DNA from: an uncultured SAR86 cluster bacterium
Lineage (GTDB): Bacteria > Pseudomonadota > Gammaproteobacteria > Magnimaribacterales > D2472
DNA length: 64,000 bases
NCBI GenBank assembly: GCA_902559885.1
Contig: CACEJU010000001.1
Span: 149,722-213,721 of the forward strand
Reading direction: 5' to 3'
Part shown: positions 25,904 through 35,438 of the stretch, piece after piece
Layout of the letters: each line of letters opens with the position of its first letter
Position numbering within the stretch: position 1 is the stretch's first letter
Notes under the pieces: model-generated
Seen by the model: only the letters and a program-made list of their open reading frames with translations
Databases searched by the model: none
What the model was told of the DNA's origin: nothing
Program-made: the position numbers and the translations under genes

Positions 25904-26421
25904 CTTTGTTTTACCATTGGTGAAAAGCCAAGGCCTATTATATCTTCTCTTGCATTATTAACTGACGACTTATTATCAAATGGACCCAATGAAACTCTAT
26001 AGAAAATCTTATTTTCATATTTTTTTAACAAAACCTCTTCGATATAGAAATTATTTAGATTGCTGCCATTCTGAATTATATCAACGGCTTCATTTGCGTA
26101 TTTTTTAACGCCATATGTTTCAACTTGGAGAAAAAATATACATTGTCCTGAGTCAAAACTTTTAAAATCTGATTCTATCAATACTAGATCATTTTGCAGC
26201 CTTTCAGGGAAATCAATTATAACTTGGTTGGTGATAGATCTTGGTCTAACCTCTTCAACATTTGTATCAAAATAAAAAAAAGAACCAAAGATACAAATAA
26301 TTGATATTGAGATTAAAAAAATTACATTAGGAAATTCTATTGATGCAGCTTGAGAGTGCTTGGTCTTATATTTTTTTCTTTTATTTTTTTTACTTGAAGA
26401 TAGGTTTGCAAAATCCCTCAT
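25885..26421 (-). CDS. SPOR-domain inner membrane protein
   Basis: A short basic cytoplasmic tail (KKNKRKKYKTKH), one transmembrane helix (about 31-50, NVIFLISISIICIFGSFFYF), and a periplasmic SPOR domain at the C-terminus (FFLQVETYGVKKYANEAVD... RVSLGPFDNKSS). SPOR domains bind denuded glycan strands at division septa. The architecture is that of FtsN-like proteins, and a gene of this type commonly follows argS in gammaproteobacteria. It starts 1 bp after argS. Confidence 0.82.
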   Translation of the reverse strand: MRDFANLSSSKKNKRKKYKTKHSQAASIEFPNVIFLISISIICIFGSFFYFDTNVEEVRPRSITNQVIIDFPERLQNDLVLIESDFKSFDSGQCIFFLQVETYGVKKYANEAVDIIQNGSNLNNFYIEEVLLKKYENKIFYRVSLGPFDNKSSVNNAREDIIGLGFSPMVKQRCRDKQ

Positions 26422-26422
26422 C

Positions 26423-28159
26423 TCACATTTTATTTAATGGTGAAATGCCTAGTAAATTTAATGCATTTCCAAAAACAATTTTGAGGGCATTTAGCGCTGA
26501 CATTATTGAAGAAAGATTATCTTCTGATTCAGAGAGGACATGATTATCATTATAAAAACTGTGAAAAGTATGAGCTAAATCTCTTAAGTAATAAATTATT
26601 ATATGTGGGTGCATATTATCCGCAGCTCGTTGGACAATTTCAGGGTATCTCATCAGTTCATGGATTATCTTATCGCAATTTTTATATTCACCATTTTTAA
26701 TCGTATTTTTTGAAGAACCAATGCTCATATTAATAAATTTTTCATTTAAAGATTCTATTCTTGCGTGAGCATATTGTATGTAATAGTAAATATTTTCTTT
26801 TTTATCTGACTTAGCGAGATCAAGATCAAAATCAAGATGTTGATCGGCTTGCTTCGAAAGATAATAGAATCTTGACGCATCAACACCAATATTCTCAATA
26901 AGATCTGCTAGAGTAAAAAATTCACCGCTTCTAGTAGACATTTTTACTTTTGAGCCACCTTGAAAAAGATTGGCAAATTGGACTAAACAAACTTGTAATT
27001 TATTTTTATCAAAATTCATTGAAGCAAGCGATGCTTCTATTCTTTTTATGTATCCATGATGATCTGCGCCCCATATATTTATAATTTTATCAAAACCTCT
27101 ATCTAGCTTATTCTTATGATATGCAACATCAGATGCAAAATAGGTTGCTCTGCCATCGTCCCTGATCAGCACTCTATCTTTGTCATCTTCAAACGCAGTT
27201 GTTTGAAGCCAAATGGCACCATCTTTCTCAAATGTTTTACCTTTTTCTGTTAATAAATTAATTGATTTTGAAATATCTGAGTCTTGATTAAGAGTGCTTC
27301 CAAGCGTAGATTCAAAAAACCATTCATCATGCTTTACATTAAATTCTTCAAGGTCATTTTTAATTGACATCAGTACATTGTCGAGAGCATATTTTTTTAT
27401 CGCAAACCATAAATCCTCATTATCAGTTTTTAAAAAATCAATAATTTTATCAATCTGCTTTTCAGGATCAGCATCAGAAAATTTACTAATGTCAAAGCTA
27501 AAAGTAGCATCTTTTGAAGATTGAGATTTAAAATTATTGCTTATATTTTTAATATAGTCTCCTTTATAAGCGCTTGCAGGAAAATCATCATCAGAGATAT
27601 TTATTTGTCTTAAGATGACGCTTGTTGTGAGGATATCCATTTGTCTTCCAGCATCATTAACGTAATACTCTTTCTCAACTTTGCATCCAGTAGCTGATAA
27701 CAATCTTGCACATGCATCACCATATGCCGCTCCTCTGCCATGACCAACATGTAGCGGACCAGTAGGGTTTGCAGAAACAAACTCTATTTGGATCTTTTTA
27801 TCTTTTCCAGAATTTGAATTACCAAATGTTTCTTCTTTTAAGAGCGCATCATCAACAACTGAATAAAATGCTTCTCTTGTTAAATATAAATTTATAAAAC
27901 CTGGCCCAGCAATTTCAACATTTTCTATGGCTGCATCTTCTATAAGAATTTCTTTTAATTTTTCTGATAGCGCTTTTGGATTTGTCTTTAAAATATTACC
28001 AGCAACAAGACATGCATTTGAGGTTATGTGTCCTCTCTCAAGATTTTCGGATATAAGAGTATTTATTTTGCTTTTTATTGATATAAGATCTTCATTAGTT
28101 AAATCATCTAATGACTCAATAAACTCAAAAATTATTTTATTAATCTTATAAAGTATCAT
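26423..28159 (-). CDS. argS: Arginyl-tRNA synthetase ArgS
   Basis: A class I synthetase of 578 aa. The HIGH motif appears as HVGH within NPTGPLHVGHGRGAAYGDA and the KMSKS-like motif as KMSTR; the N-terminal Add-1 domain and C-terminal anticodon-binding helices are intact. The start overlaps the efp stop (TAATG), so the two are coupled. Confidence 0.97.
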   Translation of the reverse strand: MILYKINKIIFEFIESLDDLTNEDLISIKSKINTLISENLERGHITSNACLVAGNILKTNPKALSEKLKEILIEDAAIENVEIAGPGFINLYLTREAFYSVVDDALLKEETFGNSNSGKDKKIQIEFVSANPTGPLHVGHGRGAAYGDACARLLSATGCKVEKEYYVNDAGRQMDILTTSVILRQINISDDDFPASAYKGDYIKNISNNFKSQSSKDATFSFDISKFSDADPEKQIDKIIDFLKTDNEDLWFAIKKYALDNVLMSIKNDLEEFNVKHDEWFFESTLGSTLNQDSDISKSINLLTEKGKTFEKDGAIWLQTTAFEDDKDRVLIRDDGRATYFASDVAYHKNKLDRGFDKIINIWGADHHGYIKRIEASLASMNFDKNKLQVCLVQFANLFQGGSKVKMSTRSGEFFTLADLIENIGVDASRFYYLSKQADQHLDFDLDLAKSDKKENIYYYIQYAHARIESLNEKFINMSIGSSKNTIKNGEYKNCDKIIHELMRYPEIVQRAADNMHPHIIIYYLRDLAHTFHSFYNDNHVLSESEDNLSSIMSALNALKIVFGNALNLLGISPLNKM

Positions 28160-28719
28160 TAAGCTCTTCCAACATAACTTTCATCTCTAGTATCAACTTT
28201 TACAACCTCTCCTTCATTTACAAATAAAGGGACATTAATGGTTATCCCTGTTTCTAATTCAGCAGGCTTAGTGGCACCAGAAACAGTATCACCTTTGACG
28301 CCTGGCTCAGATCGAATAATTTTTAGTTCAACAAAAACAGGTGGCTGAACACTAATTACTTTTCCATCCCAAAATAGCAGCTCACATTTTTCTTGTCCTG
28401 TAAGCCATTTTTCAGCACCTTCCATATCAGAGACACTTAATTCAATTTGTTCAAAAGACTCTGAGTCCATAAAATGATATGCCTCGCCATCAGCGTATAA
28501 GAACTCCATTTCTTTATCTTGAACATCAGCAAGCTCAGCTGATTCTCCAGATTTAAAAGTTTTTTCATTTGTGTTGCCACTTAATAAATTTTTATACTTA
28601 ACACGCATAACAGCCTGACCTTTACCAGGTTTATGAAATTCGTGATTTATTATTGAGCAAGGCGAGCCATCAATAATTAGCTTTGTACCATTTTTAAATT
28701 GATTTGTAGAAATTTTCAT
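28159..28719 (-). CDS. efp: Translation elongation factor EF-P
   Basis: Rescues ribosomes stalled at polyproline. Three beta-barrel domains, 186 aa. The modified lysine is K33 in HKPGKGQA, equivalent to E. coli K34, which is beta-lysylated by EpmA; epmA/epmB are not in this window. It is the first gene of the ten-gene minus-strand block that runs to hemW and shares a 45 bp divergent region with the DUF1295 gene. Confidence 0.97.
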   Translation of the reverse strand: MKISTNQFKNGTKLIIDGSPCSIINHEFHKPGKGQAVMRVKYKNLLSGNTNEKTFKSGESAELADVQDKEMEFLYADGEAYHFMDSESFEQIELSVSDMEGAEKWLTGQEKCELLFWDGKVISVQPPVFVELKIIRSEPGVKGDTVSGATKPAELETGITINVPLFVNEGEVVKVDTRDESYVGRA

Positions 28720-28764
28720 ATGTCTTTTTAATATGATATTTTATATGAAAACTTATTAATAATT

Positions 28765-29607
28765 ATGAATAAAATTATAAATGTTATTATAGCTCTCTTT
28801 TCTTTTTTAATTGCTTTTGGAATTGCATACTCAACCGGACTAAGCTCAGTGGTCATGGCTGTCTGTCTAGCATATTTAATTCAATGGCTTTTATTCATAC
28901 CAGCATATGTTTTCCAAACTGAGAAGTTTTATGATTTATCTGGTGGGTTAACTTATATTACTGTTGTCATCTTCAGCTTAGCTGTAACTTCAAATTCAGG
29001 CATTAATTTAGCAAATTTAATTATTGCAATATTTATTATCATTTGGGCAATAAGATTAAGCTCATTTTTATTTCTAAGAATATCTAAAGATGGCGAGGAT
29101 AAAAGATTTAGATCTATAAAACCAAATCTGACTCAATTTTTTATGACTTGGACACTGCAAGGTATGTGGGTCTCTTTATGTTCGATGTGCGCGCTTACAG
29201 CAATTAATACAGGCAGGTTAGAAGTGATGAATATATTCTTTATTATAGGTGCTTGTATATTTGTAACGGGGCTTTATATTGAAATCAAAGCAGATAATCA
29301 AAAAAGCAGATTTAGAAGTATTCCAGAAAATAGAGATAGATTTATTACTGATGGTTTATGGTCTAAATCTCGACATCCAAACTACTTTGGCGAAGTTCTC
29401 TTATGGTCGGGCATTGCAGTTATGTCAGTATCCGCTCTTGAAGGCTTACAATATATAACTTTAATTTCTCCAATATTTACTTATCTGTTATTAGTTCATG
29501 TAAGTGGTGTAAGGATGCTTGAAGCTAGAGCAGATATCAAATGGGGACAAGACCCTGAATATAAGAATTATGTCGAAAAAACACCTATGTTATTTCCAAA
29601 ATTATAA
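28765..29607 (+). CDS. DUF1295 membrane protein, steroid 5-alpha-reductase-like fold
   Basis: 280 aa with about seven hydrophobic helices. The C-terminal signature GLWSKSRHPNYFGEVLLWSGI is that of DUF1295, related to the C-terminal region of 3-oxo-5-alpha-steroid 4-dehydrogenases and to isoprenylcysteine methyltransferases. A lipid-modifying reductase or methyltransferase is plausible but unproven. It is divergent from efp. Confidence 0.85.
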   Translation: MNKIINVIIALFSFLIAFGIAYSTGLSSVVMAVCLAYLIQWLLFIPAYVFQTEKFYDLSGGLTYITVVIFSLAVTSNSGINLANLIIAIFIIIWAIRLSSFLFLRISKDGEDKRFRSIKPNLTQFFMTWTLQGMWVSLCSMCALTAINTGRLEVMNIFFIIGACIFVTGLYIEIKADNQKSRFRSIPENRDRFITDGLWSKSRHPNYFGEVLLWSGIAVMSVSALEGLQYITLISPIFTYLLLVHVSGVRMLEARADIKWGQDPEYKNYVEKTPMLFPKL

Positions 29608-29642
29608 GCAATATTTATATGTGTTTTTTCTAATTTATTATT

Positions 29643-29670
29643 TTGTATATAGCAATTTGGCTGTTAGAAT
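29643..29670 (+). promoter_or_regulatory. Candidate sigma-70 promoter of the TonB operon
   Basis: TTGTAT (-35-like) and TAGAAT (-10-like) are separated by 16 bp, upstream of the DUF3450 gene and its AAGGGAG Shine-Dalgarno. Read by eye only. Confidence 0.45.
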
Positions 29671-29695
29671 AGTGAAACTTTTAAGGGAGTCAGTT

Positions 29696-30463
29696 ATGAA
29701 AAACTATAAGGTTATTGCCTTGGCTACAGTTTTGTCTTTTTCATTTTTAGTGCAAGCAAATGAATCAGAAGCGGTAGTTGTTGAGGCATCAATGGAGAAT
29801 GTGCTTGAGGTTGGAAGGGAAAATCAACAACTTTCAGCTGCATCTCAAAGTAGAATAGATAGCACAGAAAGACAAACAGACAAAATAGTCAATGAATATA
29901 AAGTTGTCGCCAAGCAAGTAGAGGGACTTAAGCTTTATAACGAACAAAAAAGAATTCAAATCAAAGCACAGCTGGAGCTTATGGATAAGCTTGATGACCA
30001 ACTTGATCAAGTTGTCGTTATGCAAAGACAAATTCCGCCTTTGGCTCAAAGAATGCTAGAAAGTCTTGAGAACTTCATCAACTTAGATACTCCTTTTAGA
30101 ATTGAAGAAAGACAAAATAGAATTGATCTTGTAAGAGCTTCACTAGCAAAACCAAAAGTTACAGCTTCTGAGCAAGTAAGACAAGTGTTAGAAGCATACA
30201 ACATCGAAGCTGAATATGGTAGAAAAATTGATTCATATGAAGCAACTGTAGAAGGCAAGGTTGTAAATATATTAGTAGTCGGAAGAATTGGAATGTTCTA
30301 TCAAACCAAGGACGAAACAGAAACTGGTGTTTGGAACAACGATTCACAATCATGGGAAATTATTGATGGTTACAGAAGGCCTGTTAGAGATGGTATTAGA
30401 ATGGCTAAGAAATTAGCTCCAACAGATATGTTAACAATTCCTGTTCTTAAAGGAGGTGCATAA
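29696..30463 (+). CDS. DUF3450 periplasmic coiled-coil protein of a TonB system
   Basis: Start chosen at 29696 after AAGGGAG; a longer open frame to 29519 overlaps the previous gene and has no ribosome site. A signal peptide (cleavage after VQA, near residue 22) leads into a long predicted coiled coil (about 45-130), then a small mixed domain ending in APTDMLTIPVLKGGA. DUF3450 proteins occur in a fixed operon with a MotA/TolQ/ExbB protein, ExbB, ExbD, TonB and a TPR protein, which is exactly the order here. They likely organise the TonB motor in the periplasm. Confidence 0.9.
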   Translation: MKNYKVIALATVLSFSFLVQANESEAVVVEASMENVLEVGRENQQLSAASQSRIDSTERQTDKIVNEYKVVAKQVEGLKLYNEQKRIQIKAQLELMDKLDDQLDQVVVMQRQIPPLAQRMLESLENFINLDTPFRIEERQNRIDLVRASLAKPKVTASEQVRQVLEAYNIEAEYGRKIDSYEATVEGKVVNILVVGRIGMFYQTKDETETGVWNNDSQSWEIIDGYRRPVRDGIRMAKKLAPTDMLTIPVLKGGA

Positions 30464-31866
30464 TGCATTATTTCAAGAATAACTTATTAATACTTCCTTT
30501 ATTGGTAAGCTTGATAGTTTCAGCTTTTGTATCTGCACAAGAAGGGGCAGAAGAAACAGCTCAAGCTTCAACTATTACAGAGTTACTCCAACTTGTTAAA
30601 GAAGGAAAGACAAAAGAGCAATCAATAAACAACCAAAGGGAACAAGATTTTCTAGCTAACAAAAATAAGCAAGCATCGATATTAGCTGCTGAAAAGAGAG
30701 AATTAGCAAGACAAGAAAAAATCGCAGATACCCTTGAAGCTGAATATAAGAAGAACGAAGAAATCTTGAGAGTAAAAGAAGAAGCTTACCAAAAAGAATT
30801 AGGTTCTCTTGTTGAGCTCTTTGGGCATTTACAAAGTTCTGCATCAGAGGCAGCTGTTCAACTTTCAGACTCACTAACTAGTGCGCAGTATGGAAGAGAC
30901 AGAGTAAGCTTTTTAAATGATCTAACAGCAAAAATGTCAGAAACAACTGAATTACCAACAATTAGAGAGATTGAAGGTTTATGGTTTGAATTACAAAGAG
31001 AAATGGCTGCAAGTAAAGAGGTTGTATCTTTTTCAACTAATGTTGTAGATGTAAATGGTGAAACATCAGAATGTGATGTTACCAGAGTAGGATTATTTAA
31101 TGCGGTATGTGATGGAAAGTATTTAGAATATGCAGCTTCAGAAGGTAAATATGCTTTTCTTCCTAGACAACCAGCTGGCAGATATACAAAAACAGCTAAA
31201 AATGTTGGCGAAGCATCAACAGGCGAGATGGTTAAATTTGGAGTTGATCCAACTGGGCCTACTGGTGGTAGTTTATTAGCAAATCTTATTCAAACTCCAT
31301 CTTTAGCTGAAAGAGCGGCTCAGGGTAGAGAGGTTGGTTATGCAATTATAGCTGTTGGTCTAATAGGTATTCTATTCGCTATATATAAACTGGTTGAGCT
31401 TTCAAATATTTCTAGAGCAGTTAAAAAACAAGCTCAAAATGCTGGTGATGCTGAGTCATCAAATGCATTAGGAAGAGTCTTAATGGCTGGTAAGGCTAAC
31501 TTCGACAAAGATATTGATACTTTAGAGCTTAAGTTGGCTGAAGCTATTATGGCTGAAAGACCTCAAATCGAACGAGGTATAAGTGGTATAAGAATTATTT
31601 CTGTAGTTGCTCCTTTAGCAGGACTGCTTGGAACAGTAACAGGTATGATTGTAACTTTCCAAATGATTACCTTATATGGAACTGGTGATCCTAAACTAAT
31701 GGCAGGTGGTATATCTCAAGCGCTTGTAACAACTGTATTAGGTTTATTGGTAGCTATTCCAACTACACTTCTTCATTCTTTCGCAGCTTCGTCTGCAAAA
31801 TCAATAATTGGTGTATTAGAAGAGCAAAGTACTGGTATTTTAGCTGAGCACGCAGAAACTAAGTAA
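30463..31866 (+). CDS. MotA/TolQ/ExbB-family protein with periplasmic coiled coil
   Basis: 467 aa. A signal peptide and a long charged coiled coil (about 40-130) precede a proton-channel domain at the C-terminus: one transmembrane helix near 290-310, then AGLLGTVTGMIVTFQ and ALVTTVLGLLVAIPTTLLHSFAAS, the two conserved ExbB/TolQ pore helices. This enlarged form is typical of TonB2-type systems, where it works alongside a normal ExbB. It overlaps DUF3450 by 1 bp. Confidence 0.9.
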   Translation: MHYFKNNLLILPLLVSLIVSAFVSAQEGAEETAQASTITELLQLVKEGKTKEQSINNQREQDFLANKNKQASILAAEKRELARQEKIADTLEAEYKKNEEILRVKEEAYQKELGSLVELFGHLQSSASEAAVQLSDSLTSAQYGRDRVSFLNDLTAKMSETTELPTIREIEGLWFELQREMAASKEVVSFSTNVVDVNGETSECDVTRVGLFNAVCDGKYLEYAASEGKYAFLPRQPAGRYTKTAKNVGEASTGEMVKFGVDPTGPTGGSLLANLIQTPSLAERAAQGREVGYAIIAVGLIGILFAIYKLVELSNISRAVKKQAQNAGDAESSNALGRVLMAGKANFDKDIDTLELKLAEAIMAERPQIERGISGIRIISVVAPLAGLLGTVTGMIVTFQMITLYGTGDPKLMAGGISQALVTTVLGLLVAIPTTLLHSFAASSAKSIIGVLEEQSTGILAEHAETK

Positions 31867-31871
31867 ATTAT

Positions 31872-32402
31872 ATGTTGTATGCATTAAGTGAAGCTTTACT
31901 CTCCATAAGAGACTTCATGGAGCAGGGAGGAACTGTCCTCTGGCTAATCGCTATATTAGTATTCTTTATGTGGGGTATGATTTTCGAGAGAATTTGGTAT
32001 TTATCTCATGGTCACAACTCATATATTGATAAATTGGCAAATCAATGGAACTCAAGAAAAGATAAAACCTCATGGTATGCCTTACAAGTAAGAGAAAAAT
32101 TAATTTCTCAAGCAAAATTTGAAATCAATAAAAATCTTAGCATGATTCAAACATGCATTATGTTAGCGCCATTATTTGGTCTTCTGGGAACAGTAACAGG
32201 AATGATTGAGGTATTTCAGGTTATGGCCTTTAGTGGCGGCGGTGATGCTAGAGCTATGGCAGGTGGTGTTTCTAAAGCAACATTACCTACAATGGCTGGT
32301 ATGGTTGTAGCTTTGTCAGGAGTTTTTGCAAGTATTTACTTAAATAGTGCAAGCACAAGACATGAGTCTAATTTAGATGAAATAATTAAGAGGGAATTTT
32401 AG
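31872..32402 (+). CDS. exbB: ExbB proton-channel subunit
   Basis: 176 aa with three predicted transmembrane helices and the family motif APLFGLLGTVTGMIEVFQVMA, then ATLPTMAGMVVALSGVFA. It forms the pentameric proton channel around the ExbD dimer that powers TonB. It follows the enlarged MotA/TolQ/ExbB gene by 5 bp. Confidence 0.93.
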   Translation: MLYALSEALLSIRDFMEQGGTVLWLIAILVFFMWGMIFERIWYLSHGHNSYIDKLANQWNSRKDKTSWYALQVREKLISQAKFEINKNLSMIQTCIMLAPLFGLLGTVTGMIEVFQVMAFSGGGDARAMAGGVSKATLPTMAGMVVALSGVFASIYLNSASTRHESNLDEIIKREF

Positions 32403-32411
32403 GAGAATTTA

Positions 32412-32822
32412 ATGAGAAGGAATGCGATAACAAGCGCTGTTAAAGACGAAGAAAGCGAAATAAATTTAACACCTATGTTAGATGTGGTTTTTATCATGTT
32501 GATATTCTTTATTGTTACTGCAAATTTCATTAAAGAACCAGGCCTCGATGTTAATAGGCCTGACTCAGATACTGCGGAAACTCAAGAAAATGCAGCTATT
32601 CTTATTGCTGTTGGTCCTACTGGTGAAGTATGGATGGACGGTAGAAGAATTGATGTTAGACAGGTTAAAGCTAATGTTGTGAAAATGCTTGCTGATAACC
32701 CACAGGGTTCTGTTGTAATTCAGGCTGATGAAAAAGCAGTAGCTGATACTATTATTAAAGTTATGGATGGTGCAAGAGAGGCTGGAGTAACAGCAATTTC
32801 ATTGGCATCAGAGCCAAAATAA
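32412..32822 (+). CDS. exbD: ExbD biopolymer transport protein
   Basis: 136 aa: a single N-terminal transmembrane helix with the protonated Asp in NLTPMLDVVFIMLIFFIV, and a periplasmic domain ending in VTAISLAS. Part of the TonB motor. AGGAGAATTTA before the start is a good ribosome site. Confidence 0.94.
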   Translation: MRRNAITSAVKDEESEINLTPMLDVVFIMLIFFIVTANFIKEPGLDVNRPDSDTAETQENAAILIAVGPTGEVWMDGRRIDVRQVKANVVKMLADNPQGSVVIQADEKAVADTIIKVMDGAREAGVTAISLASEPK

Positions 32823-32829
32823 TTAACAA

Positions 32830-33540
32830 ATGAACGCAGTAGTAAACTCTATATCATTATCTTTTAAAAAGGTAATTGAGCCTATTCACAGAGTTTATGC
32901 CGCTGCCTTTGATGCAAATAAATATGTTGCTGGGTTCGGTTTTGCTGCAATGATAACTTTTGGTCTTTTCTTTGTAATGGTTATATTAATCTCACTCGGA
33001 GATGCAAAGATGAAGGAAGATAATTCAGTTAAATTAGCTGATATTGTAATGCCCGAAAGAGAGATTCAAACATTTATGGATGAGGTCGATAAGCCTGATA
33101 AACCTGATGAGCAACCTGAGGATATTGCACAGCCTGAGTTAGATCTTCAGCCTTTGCAGGGTTTAGATGTAAGTATTGCCAAACCAAAAGCGCAAGTAAA
33201 AGCAGGCGGCTCATTTTTTAGAGACGGTGAGTACATACCTTTATTTAAAGTTCAGCCAATTTATCCAAGGAGAGCTCAAGAGAGGGGAACTCAAGGTTTT
33301 GCAATTGTTAAATTTACAATTACTGAGTCTGGCTCAGTAGAAAACGCAGAACCACTAGAAGGATATTGTGGAGACCCTGAAGGGCCTCAAGAAGAAATGA
33401 GGCCTTGTTCTATTTTTAATAGCGCCTCTGCTAGAGCTGCATTAAAATTAAAATATAAACCAAAAATTGTTGATGGTAGAGCTGTTCCTGTAAATGATGT
33501 ATTACATAGATTTACATTTATAATGGCGGGTGAAGAGTAA
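32830..33540 (+). CDS. tonB: TonB-family energy transducer
   Basis: A transmembrane helix near residues 34-56, a short Pro/Asp/Glu-rich linker (KPDKPDEQPED) and a TonB C-terminal domain (YPRRAQERGTQGFAIVKFTI... ). The C-terminal domain has an insertion with two cysteines (GYCGDPEG...MRPCSIF) that could form a disulfide. It transmits proton-motive force to TonB-dependent outer-membrane receptors; none is encoded in this window. The ATGA-type overlap with the TPR gene couples them. Confidence 0.92.
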   Translation: MNAVVNSISLSFKKVIEPIHRVYAAAFDANKYVAGFGFAAMITFGLFFVMVILISLGDAKMKEDNSVKLADIVMPEREIQTFMDEVDKPDKPDEQPEDIAQPELDLQPLQGLDVSIAKPKAQVKAGGSFFRDGEYIPLFKVQPIYPRRAQERGTQGFAIVKFTITESGSVENAEPLEGYCGDPEGPQEEMRPCSIFNSASARAALKLKYKPKIVDGRAVPVNDVLHRFTFIMAGEE

Positions 33541-34955
33541 TGAGCAAACTTTACAAAAATATCAGCAAAATCTTATTTAGCACAGCATTAATAATTTCTT
33601 TTGCTTTCTTTTCATTAGATTCTTTTGCACAAAACAATGATCAGTCTGGTAAAAAAATTACCTATAAAAAAGCAAGAGCACTTCAGTCTTCAACTGCAAA
33701 AAAAATGGCGGAAGTTTATAAGGCTTATGAAAGACTTGATGATGATGGTAAGGAAGATCCTGATCTAGAAACTGTTAAAAGAGTGCTTACCGAATTAAGA
33801 GCTAATTTAGCTGAAATGAAAAGTTATGACCGTTCAGTGGTCTGGTATCAATGGGGTTATATATATATTAATGAAGAAGACATTGCTAATGCAATAATTG
33901 CTTATGAAAATGTTATTAATGAGCCTGAGGTAACAAAAGGATTAAGAGAGTCCGGATTGCTAACTTTAGCTCAGATTCATCTTTCTCAGGAAAATTATGA
34001 TAAAGCAATAACTCTCACCAAGCAGTGGATGTCAGAGGTGGATAAGGTTACAGCTCAATCTTGGTACTTTCTTGGTATTGCCTATTTTTCTAAAGAAAAT
34101 TACAACAAAGCTTTAGAGTCAATGGAAACAGCCATTAGCATGGCAGAAGAGGAAGGGTATAAGCCAAAAGAAAACTGGTATACGATTCTTGCAGCATCAA
34201 TTAATGAATTAAAAGAAGAGATTGGCGAAAGAGAAGCTTTATTAAGACAAGCAGATATCTATGAAATTTTAGTCAATCTATATCCAAAAAAAATCTATTA
34301 TCTACAATTAGGCGGTACTTATAATCAATTAGGTAGAGAAAAAGATTATATGATTACCCTTAAGGCTGCATATGCTAAGGATCTTTTAAATAAAGAATCA
34401 GAGTATTTAGCTTTAGCTCAGTTGTTACTATTAAGCGAAAATCCGTACTGGGCTGCTACAGTCTTGGAAGCTGGACAAAAAAAACTTGTTGAGCAAAAAG
34501 ATGAAGAGACAGAAGAAGTAACTATGGTTCGTGTTGTAAAAGATACTGAAAAAAATCTAAAACTACTTGCAGATTCATGGAGAATGGCTCAAGAAATAGA
34601 TAGAGCAATTCCAATACTAGAGCGCGTATCTAAAATGTCAAAAGATGGCAAATCATATGTTTTATTAGGAAACTTATATCTTTCTGAGGATAAAATTACT
34701 CAAGCAATCGACGCAATAGAAAAGGGTATTAAAAAAGGTGGTCTTAAAAATACTTCTCAAGTATATATGGCGCTAGGCCAAGCTCATTTTGAAAATCAAA
34801 GCTTCGAAACTGCTAAAAAACAATTCAGAATTGCTGCAAGATCAAAAGATGAAAAGATTAAAAAGGCTGCTAATAACTGGCTCAAATATACTGAGAATGA
34901 AGAAGTGAGAGTTAAGAATTTAGCCTTGAGAAGAGATTTTATTCAGAACTCGTAG
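33540..34955 (+). CDS. TPR-repeat periplasmic protein of the TonB operon
   Basis: A signal peptide (cleavage near SFAQ, residue 31) is followed by about nine TPR-like helical pairs across 471 aa, e.g. AQSWYFLGIAYFSKENYNKALE and KSYVLLGNLYLSEDKITQAI. This is the last gene of the DUF3450-TonB operon and its fixed position suggests a scaffold role in the periplasm. Its 3' end overlaps convergent folA by 17 bp. Confidence 0.88.
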   Translation: MSKLYKNISKILFSTALIISFAFFSLDSFAQNNDQSGKKITYKKARALQSSTAKKMAEVYKAYERLDDDGKEDPDLETVKRVLTELRANLAEMKSYDRSVVWYQWGYIYINEEDIANAIIAYENVINEPEVTKGLRESGLLTLAQIHLSQENYDKAITLTKQWMSEVDKVTAQSWYFLGIAYFSKENYNKALESMETAISMAEEEGYKPKENWYTILAASINELKEEIGEREALLRQADIYEILVNLYPKKIYYLQLGGTYNQLGREKDYMITLKAAYAKDLLNKESEYLALAQLLLLSENPYWAATVLEAGQKKLVEQKDEETEEVTMVRVVKDTEKNLKLLADSWRMAQEIDRAIPILERVSKMSKDGKSYVLLGNLYLSEDKITQAIDAIEKGIKKGGLKNTSQVYMALGQAHFENQSFETAKKQFRIAARSKDEKIKKAANNWLKYTENEEVRVKNLALRRDFIQNS

Positions 34956-35436
34956 ACTTCTCATAAACCTTAATTGAAAAATCATGCTCGTTTTCACTAT
35001 CTTTTTGAAAAAAGCTTTCTTCAACTAAATTCCATTTTTTATAATCAATATCTGAATAAAAAACATCCCCATCCTCAATAGATGTATCAACGAAAGTTAT
35101 TACTAATTTATTAACAATATCTGCTGTATCATTGAAGAGGTAACTTCCACCAGTAATAATTATTTCATCTTCATGCTTTAGAGCCTCAAGAGCTGCTTCT
35201 AAAGAAGAAAAAACTTCTGCCCCATCAATACTCCTAATTGTTGAAGAAATTATTATATTTCTTCTATTCGGTAACGGTCTGCCAATTGATTCATAAGTCT
35301 TTCTTCCCATCACAATGGTTTTACCAGTTGTATAATTTTTAAAATGTTGAAGGTCTCTTTTAAGCTTCCAAGGCAAATCATTATCTTTACCAATTACATT
35401 ATTATTTGAAACCGCTACTAAATGAGATATAACCAT
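34939..35436 (-). CDS. folA: Dihydrofolate reductase FolA
   Basis: 165 aa, with VAVSNNNVIGKDNDLPWKL at the N-terminus, the conserved MGRKTYESIGRPLPNR and the IITGGS motif. It regenerates tetrahydrofolate after thymidylate synthesis. It follows thyA by 2 bp. Confidence 0.95.
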   Translation of the reverse strand: MVISHLVAVSNNNVIGKDNDLPWKLKRDLQHFKNYTTGKTIVMGRKTYESIGRPLPNRRNIIISSTIRSIDGAEVFSSLEAALEALKHEDEIIITGGSYLFNDTADIVNKLVITFVDTSIEDGDVFYSDIDYKKWNLVEESFFQKDSENEHDFSIKVYEKSTSSE

Positions 35437-35438
35437 TT

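Noticed and set aside
29519..29695. Upstream extension of the DUF3450 gene
   Set aside because: It overlaps DUF1295, and the ATG at 29696 has a Shine-Dalgarno followed by a proper signal peptide.
30656..30874. 72 aa minus-strand frame inside the MotA/TolQ/ExbB gene
   Set aside because: Antisense shadow of the repetitive coiled-coil coding region.
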